Source: Natronococcus sp. A-GB7
GTDB lineage: Archaea; Halobacteriota; Halobacteria; Halobacteriales; Natrialbaceae
DNA: 64,000 nucleotides
Direction of reading: 5' to 3'
NCBI RefSeq assembly: GCF_029688865.1
Contig: NZ_JARUKV010000005.1
Coordinates: forward strand, 124,001-188,000
In this document: positions 60,429 through 64,000 of the stretch, one piece after another
Layout of the letters: the number at the start of each line of letters is the position of its first letter
How positions within the stretch are numbered: position 1 is the stretch's first letter
Notes under the pieces: model-generated
The model's database searches: none
Seen by the model: the letters and a program-made list of their open reading frames with translations, nothing else
Told to the model about the DNA's origin: nothing
Program-made: the position numbers and the translations under genes

Positions 60429-61553
60429 TTAGCGGAGTACGCCTGCGAGATTGCGGTACCGGATCGCTTCCTGTGCCGAGCGCTCGAGGTCGAAGCGGTC
60501 GAACAGCTCGAGCTGGGGGACTTCCTGACCGGGGTAGATGTAGTCGGTGCCGAAGATCAACTGCTCCGAGTGGGCCTCGAGAAACGCCTGCCCGAACGCG
60601 GGGTCGCGAGTGAGGGCGTTCCAGCCCGAGATCCCCGAGATGTCGCCGTAGAGGTTGTCGTATCTCCCGAGTAGCTCCGGGACGCGTCCGGGTTCGTCGA
60701 TCTCGCCGTCGGGGTAGTCGCCGAGATCGGCCTCCTCGACGTCGGCCGCGACGTGGGCCCACCAGCCGTGGGCGTGCGCGAGAAAGTCCACCTCCGAGAA
60801 GGAGGCGACCACGTCCTCGAGTCGGGGAAGTCCGACCTCGTCCATCATCGCCTTCTCGTCGGTGTGAAACAGGATCGGGAGCTCGTACTCGGCACACAGT
60901 TCGTAGATCCGTTCGGCGCGGGGGTCGTCGATCGCCACGCCGGCCTTCAGTTCGCCGAACCCGCGAGCGCCCCGCTCGACGTATCGCTCGAGCAGGTCCT
61001 CGGCGGCGTCCTCGCCGTACACGAGGGTTCGCGGATCGATCGTACAGAACGGGATCAATCGATCGGGGTAGGCCTCGACCTGGTCGAGTAGCCACGGACT
61101 CGAGGCGAGCACGGGGTAGGCCTCGGGGGAGTCGAGCGCGAGGACGACGGCCCGATCGATCCCGTTGTCGTCCATCCATGCCACCAGCTGATCCGCACCG
61201 AGTGGCTCTCTATCGAGGGTTTCTTCGGGAATCAGATGGGAGTGGCCGTCGATCAGCGGCAACTCGTCGGCCGCCCGTCGAACGACGGTCCGATCGGCGG
61301 TTTCGTCGCCCGGTTCGTCCGCCGTCGCGCCGACCGATCCCGTCGTTCCGATCGTCCCGGCAGCGACGACCCCGGCGGCTCCTTCGAGGACGCGGCGTCG
61401 TACCGGTTCCCGGTCGGACGACGTTCGGTCACCGTCGTTCGTCGAACCCGACGCGTCCGACGAGGGAGCGGTGCCTCGTCCCGTCGCGGCCGACGTTGCG
61501 GCCGCTCGCGAGTCTGTCCGGGTCGAGCCGCCGTCGTCTCGAGCGGGAGTCAT
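60429..61553 (-). CDS. Exported amidohydrolase (metal-dependent TIM barrel)
   Basis: A 374-residue amidohydrolase_2 family enzyme. A Tat signal (VRRRVLEGAAGVVAAGTIG, about 50-68) lies after a 48-residue Ser/Thr-rich N-terminal stretch. Metal ligands are in LIDGHSHL, ILFHTDEK, AHAHGWW and FGTDYIYPG. It could be a decarboxylase or hydrolase acting outside the cell. The true start could be downstream of ATG 61553, since the Tat signal begins late. Confidence 0.78.
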   Translation of the reverse strand: MTPARDDGGSTRTDSRAAATSAATGRGTAPSSDASGSTNDGDRTSSDREPVRRRVLEGAAGVVAAGTIGTTGSVGATADEPGDETADRTVVRRAADELPLIDGHSHLIPEETLDREPLGADQLVAWMDDNGIDRAVVLALDSPEAYPVLASSPWLLDQVEAYPDRLIPFCTIDPRTLVYGEDAAEDLLERYVERGARGFGELKAGVAIDDPRAERIYELCAEYELPILFHTDEKAMMDEVGLPRLEDVVASFSEVDFLAHAHGWWAHVAADVEEADLGDYPDGEIDEPGRVPELLGRYDNLYGDISGISGWNALTRDPAFGQAFLEAHSEQLIFGTDYIYPGQEVPQLELFDRFDLERSAQEAIRYRNLAGVLR

Positions 61554-61677
61554 AGGGGTTGTCCGACGAGCAGCGTGAAAACGCTCGGGGGGTCGGTCGT
61601 TGTGGGGACCCGTCACGCCACGACTGTCGGACTCGAGCCGGTACCGCTACACCGCCACACTACTAACGAGACGACCG

Positions 61678-62208
61678 ATGCCACGAAACGCCCTCGTTAC
61701 CGGTCCGCCGCGAAGCGGGAAGACGACCGCACTCGAGCGCACGATCACCGCGCTTCGAGACGACGGGGACGACGTGGGTGGGCTCGTCTGTCCTGAACTT
61801 CGCGAGGACGGCGAGCGGGTCGGGTTCGAGATCGTGAATCTGGCGACCGGCGAGCGGGACGTGATGGCACACGTCGACATCGATGGCCCCGCCGTCGGCA
61901 GGTATGGGGTCGACGTCGCGACGGTCGATCGGCTATCCCGGGCGGCGCTCTCGACGACCGTCGACGACCGCGACTGCGTCGTGATCGACGAAATCGCGCC
62001 GATGCAACTCGAGAGCGATCGGTTCGTCGCGGCCACGCGGCGCGCACTCGACTCGGGGACGCCGGTCCTCGCGGCGATCGCGGCCAGCGGTTCGGACCCG
62101 TTTCTCGAGCGGGTGCGGTCGCGCGCGGACATCGTACTCTTCGAGGTGGCTCCGGAGACGCGCGACGCGCTCCCGTGGGCCCTGCTCGAGTGGATCCGAC
62201 CGAACTGA
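61678..62208 (+). CDS. THEP1-like nucleoside-triphosphatase
   Basis: A 176-residue P-loop NTPase with Walker A VTGPPRSGKTTALER (7-21) and Walker B CVVIDEIAPMQL, the two hallmarks of the THEP1 (MTH1.) family of archaeal nucleoside-triphosphatases. The natural substrate is unclear; it may hydrolyse ATP/GTP or act on RNA. ATG 61678 is preferred over an upstream extension. Confidence 0.82.
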   Translation: MPRNALVTGPPRSGKTTALERTITALRDDGDDVGGLVCPELREDGERVGFEIVNLATGERDVMAHVDIDGPAVGRYGVDVATVDRLSRAALSTTVDDRDCVVIDEIAPMQLESDRFVAATRRALDSGTPVLAAIAASGSDPFLERVRSRADIVLFEVAPETRDALPWALLEWIRPN

Positions 62209-62652
62209 CCTCCCTCCACATTGCTTCCGCCCAGCCTCTCGGAACGACGTTCCGTTGGTCGGACGTCCCCGTCTGTCTGTGTCGTCGGTGACCTCAATAT
62301 CAGATACCGTACAGAAATCACCGAACGGTGTTTCTCTCCCGCCGTAACCGGCGAACTCTAGAGCTGCTCATCCTCTCGTTCACGCCCCCGGAACGTTCCC
62401 CAACCCGTGAGGAAACTATTACTGATTGGTTGTGGTGTCATCACATGGCTCGCTTCGGACGTCGATCGAAGCGAGTACGAGAGGGCACTACGATGGGCGA
62501 TGGTCCGATCAGTACCGGTACGCGATCCGTAGCACAGACAGCCGGCACGGCGAACCCGAGATGGGACGGGACGAACGGTGGAGATCGATCCGGTTCGAGA
62601 CGGGCGACGAGCACACCAGCAGCGATTCGGTCGAAAACGAAGGTGATACTCC
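62209..62652. other. 444-bp gap without a recognisable gene
   Basis: No frame here has haloarchaeal coding character; a 111-codon plus-strand frame (62328-62663) is basic and non-acidic. AT-rich sequence near 62408-62430 (AACTATTACTGATT) may be promoter material for the membrane protein gene. Otherwise I see nothing. Confidence 0.5.
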
Positions 62653-63816
62653 GTGCCGGTTGAGACGCTGGGGGCGGACGTCGTCGTCCTCCAGGTGTTC
62701 GGCTGGCCGATCGAGCTGTTACTTGCGATGCTCGTCGCCGCGTTCGCCGGCGGTGTTCTCGGCGCGGCGCTCGGGGCGCTCCCCGCGTTCGTGTTCACCG
62801 GGTTCATGGTGGTCACGGGCGAGATGGCCCGAATCGCCGGGATGGTCTCCCTCGAGGAGGGGTTCGGTCTCGGAGATCCCGCAGGAGCCGTCACTGCCGA
62901 AATCGCCTTCGGCGCCTTTTTCGGTCCGCACATCGCCTTCGCGGCGGGTGCCGCCGCGAGCGCGTACGCCGCGAAGAAGGGGTACATGGAGCCGGGATTC
63001 GGCGGGAACTGGGGCTACCACGACGGGAAGAACATCCTGATCGCGTTCGCCGGCAAACACGACGACGTGTTGCTCGTCGGGGGTGCGTTCGGCGTTCTCG
63101 GCTTCCTGGTGTTTTTCGTCTCCGACGGTCTCGGACTGCCCTGGGATCCGATCGCGATGGGTGTCGTAATCTCGGCGCTCGCACACCGACTCGCGCTGGG
63201 GTACGGTGCGATCGGGGACGTTCGTGCCGACGGGCTCCTCGACGTCTCCCCGTTCGAGCGCGAGGACGACCACGAGACCGAGGGTGAGGCCGGCGAGCCG
63301 AATCCCCGACTCGACGTCGAGCCGTGGCTGCCGTGGTTCTACCGGTGGTCCGGCGTCACCATCATCGGGTTCGCGTTCGGCGTCCTCGGGGGACTCACGT
63401 TCTGGGCGACCGGCAGTCCGTACCTGGCGTTCGGGATCAGCGCGGCCAGCCTGGTCTTTCTCAACCTCAGTATCACCGACGACTTCGCCATCTTCCAGGT
63501 GCCGGTGCCCGTCACGCACCATATCACGCTCCCGGCGGCGACGGCACCGATGGCCTACGCCGGTCTGACGCTGGCCGACGCCACCCCGAGCGCCGCCCAG
63601 GCGGAGCTCCTGCTGGCCGAGGCGATCGTCCTCGGGGCGATCTTCGGCGTTCTCGGTGCTCTGTTCGGTGAACTCTCCCAGCGGATCTTCTACATGCACG
63701 GCGACACCCACTGGGATCCGCCCGCGACCAGCATCGTCGCGACGACGTTCGTCATCGCGATCCTCGCGCTCGTCGGCGTCTTCCCGACCTCGGGCTGGGT
63801 CCCGCTCCCGGTCTGA
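62653..63816 (+). CDS. Polytopic membrane protein upstream of dhaK, candidate transporter
   Basis: A 387-residue protein with about ten membrane helices. The halves look related: helices with FGVLGFLVFFV, FGVLGGLTFWAT and FGVLGALFGE repeat the FGVLG motif, and a soluble acidic loop (about 200-225) splits them. I do not recognise the family. The gene starts at GTG 62653 and lies 125 bp before dhaK on the same strand, so I infer a role in uptake or release of dihydroxyacetone, glycerol or a related compound. Confidence 0.65.
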   Translation: MPVETLGADVVVLQVFGWPIELLLAMLVAAFAGGVLGAALGALPAFVFTGFMVVTGEMARIAGMVSLEEGFGLGDPAGAVTAEIAFGAFFGPHIAFAAGAAASAYAAKKGYMEPGFGGNWGYHDGKNILIAFAGKHDDVLLVGGAFGVLGFLVFFVSDGLGLPWDPIAMGVVISALAHRLALGYGAIGDVRADGLLDVSPFEREDDHETEGEAGEPNPRLDVEPWLPWFYRWSGVTIIGFAFGVLGGLTFWATGSPYLAFGISAASLVFLNLSITDDFAIFQVPVPVTHHITLPAATAPMAYAGLTLADATPSAAQAELLLAEAIVLGAIFGVLGALFGELSQRIFYMHGDTHWDPPATSIVATTFVIAILALVGVFPTSGWVPLPV

Positions 63817-63941
63817 TCCGACCGCGGTCGCTGACCGGCGGCGGAATCGTCGCCGTTCTCTACGCTTCGGCCCCACTTTTCGCTCGACGCGGGGACGAGC
63901 AAGCGTTATCGTGCTATGTGTCTACAATTCCCGTGAGGAGT

Positions 63942-64000
63942 ATGAAGAAACTCATCAACGAACCGGACGCGGTCGTCGACGAGATGCTCGAGGGGATGGT
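63942..64000 (+). CDS. dhaK: Dihydroxyacetone kinase subunit DhaK (partial, runs off window)
   Basis: Only the first 19 codons are present: MKKLINEPDAVVDEMLEGM, the typical start of DhaK, the dihydroxyacetone-binding subunit. GTGAGGAG upstream is a ribosome-binding-site candidate. The subunit would transfer phosphate to dihydroxyacetone with DhaL and a phosphodonor DhaM. The rest lies beyond the right edge. Confidence 0.8.
   Translation, partial: MKKLINEPDAVVDEMLEGM

Noticed and set aside
62328-62663. 111-codon plus-strand frame in the gap before the membrane protein
   Set aside because: Arg/Thr-rich, no motif, overlaps the next gene start; not coding in character.
1-64000. tRNA, rRNA and complete insertion sequences
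   Set aside because: I scanned by eye for tRNA T-arm patterns, rRNA stretches and transposase motifs such as DDE patterns and found none that held up; a tRNA scan would be decisive.

Overview
The window is a stretch of chromosome from an extremely halophilic archaeon (class Halobacteria). The evidence is high GC content, very acidic proteins, haloarchaeal gene families (HTH_10 bacterioopsin-activator regulators, halocyanins, amphi-Trp protein, DUF2270, DUF6517), a fused folC-folP gene, an archaeal eIF-1A and a bacterioruberin carotenoid cluster. Several promoters are close to the start codon, as expected for leaderless transcripts. I saw no rRNA, tRNA, CRISPR array or complete insertion sequence. 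Most genes are core or shell genes in short operons.

Layout. 0-10 kb: a membrane protein, the purine salvage gene hpt followed by what looks like an internally deleted nucleobase permease, DUF2270, a winged-helix regulator divergent from an EamA transporter with three phased palindromes between them, an aRF1/Vms1-like GGQ protein, two PRC-barrel-like proteins, a hydrolase, a phosphoesterase and an F420-type oxidoreductase. 10.5-11 kb: an AT-rich patch bounded by two repeats that recur in the same order at 42.8-43.7 kb. 11-26 kb: a coiled-coil HhH protein, gamma-carbonic-anhydrase-like protein, acyl-CoA racemase family enzyme, thiolase, VOC protein, DUF6517 lipoprotein, a HemL-like aminotransferase, a disulfide reductase with a His-rich tail, a membrane-anchored spermidine-synthase-like protein, a CobW GTPase and an ArsA ATPase translationally coupled to a small partner.

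26-41 kb: CstA peptide transporter, YchF, aminotransferase, methyltransferase, NAD(P)HX dehydratase, a large PAS/GAF/HTH_10 regulator with a degenerate receiver domain, BrkB, MsrB and the TIGR00300 protein. 41.8-47.3 kb: carotenoid genes, with crtB separated from the crtD-lyeJ-cruF operon by the second repeat-bounded segment, which carries a His-rich cupredoxin gene. 48-51.5 kb: eIF-1A, a YkgJ cysteine-cluster protein, and a two-gene export operon in which both proteins are internally duplicated (a double halocyanin and a double His/Trp-motif lipoprotein). 51.7-64 kb: aspartoacylase-like protein, RidA, AlaX editing protein, FolCP, an HTH_10 regulator, FAH-family protein, two-domain rhodanese followed by ~70-bp hairpin repeats, amidohydrolase, THEP1-like NTPase, and a polytopic membrane protein next to the start of dhaK, which runs off the window.

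Most likely to repay attention: the two loci with conserved ends and unrelated cores; the doubly duplicated copper/lipoprotein operon; the phased TTTC-N7-GAAA operators; a promoter motif shared by two genes at identical spacing; and the hairpin repeats with partly compensating arms. None is proven to be a new system from sequence alone.
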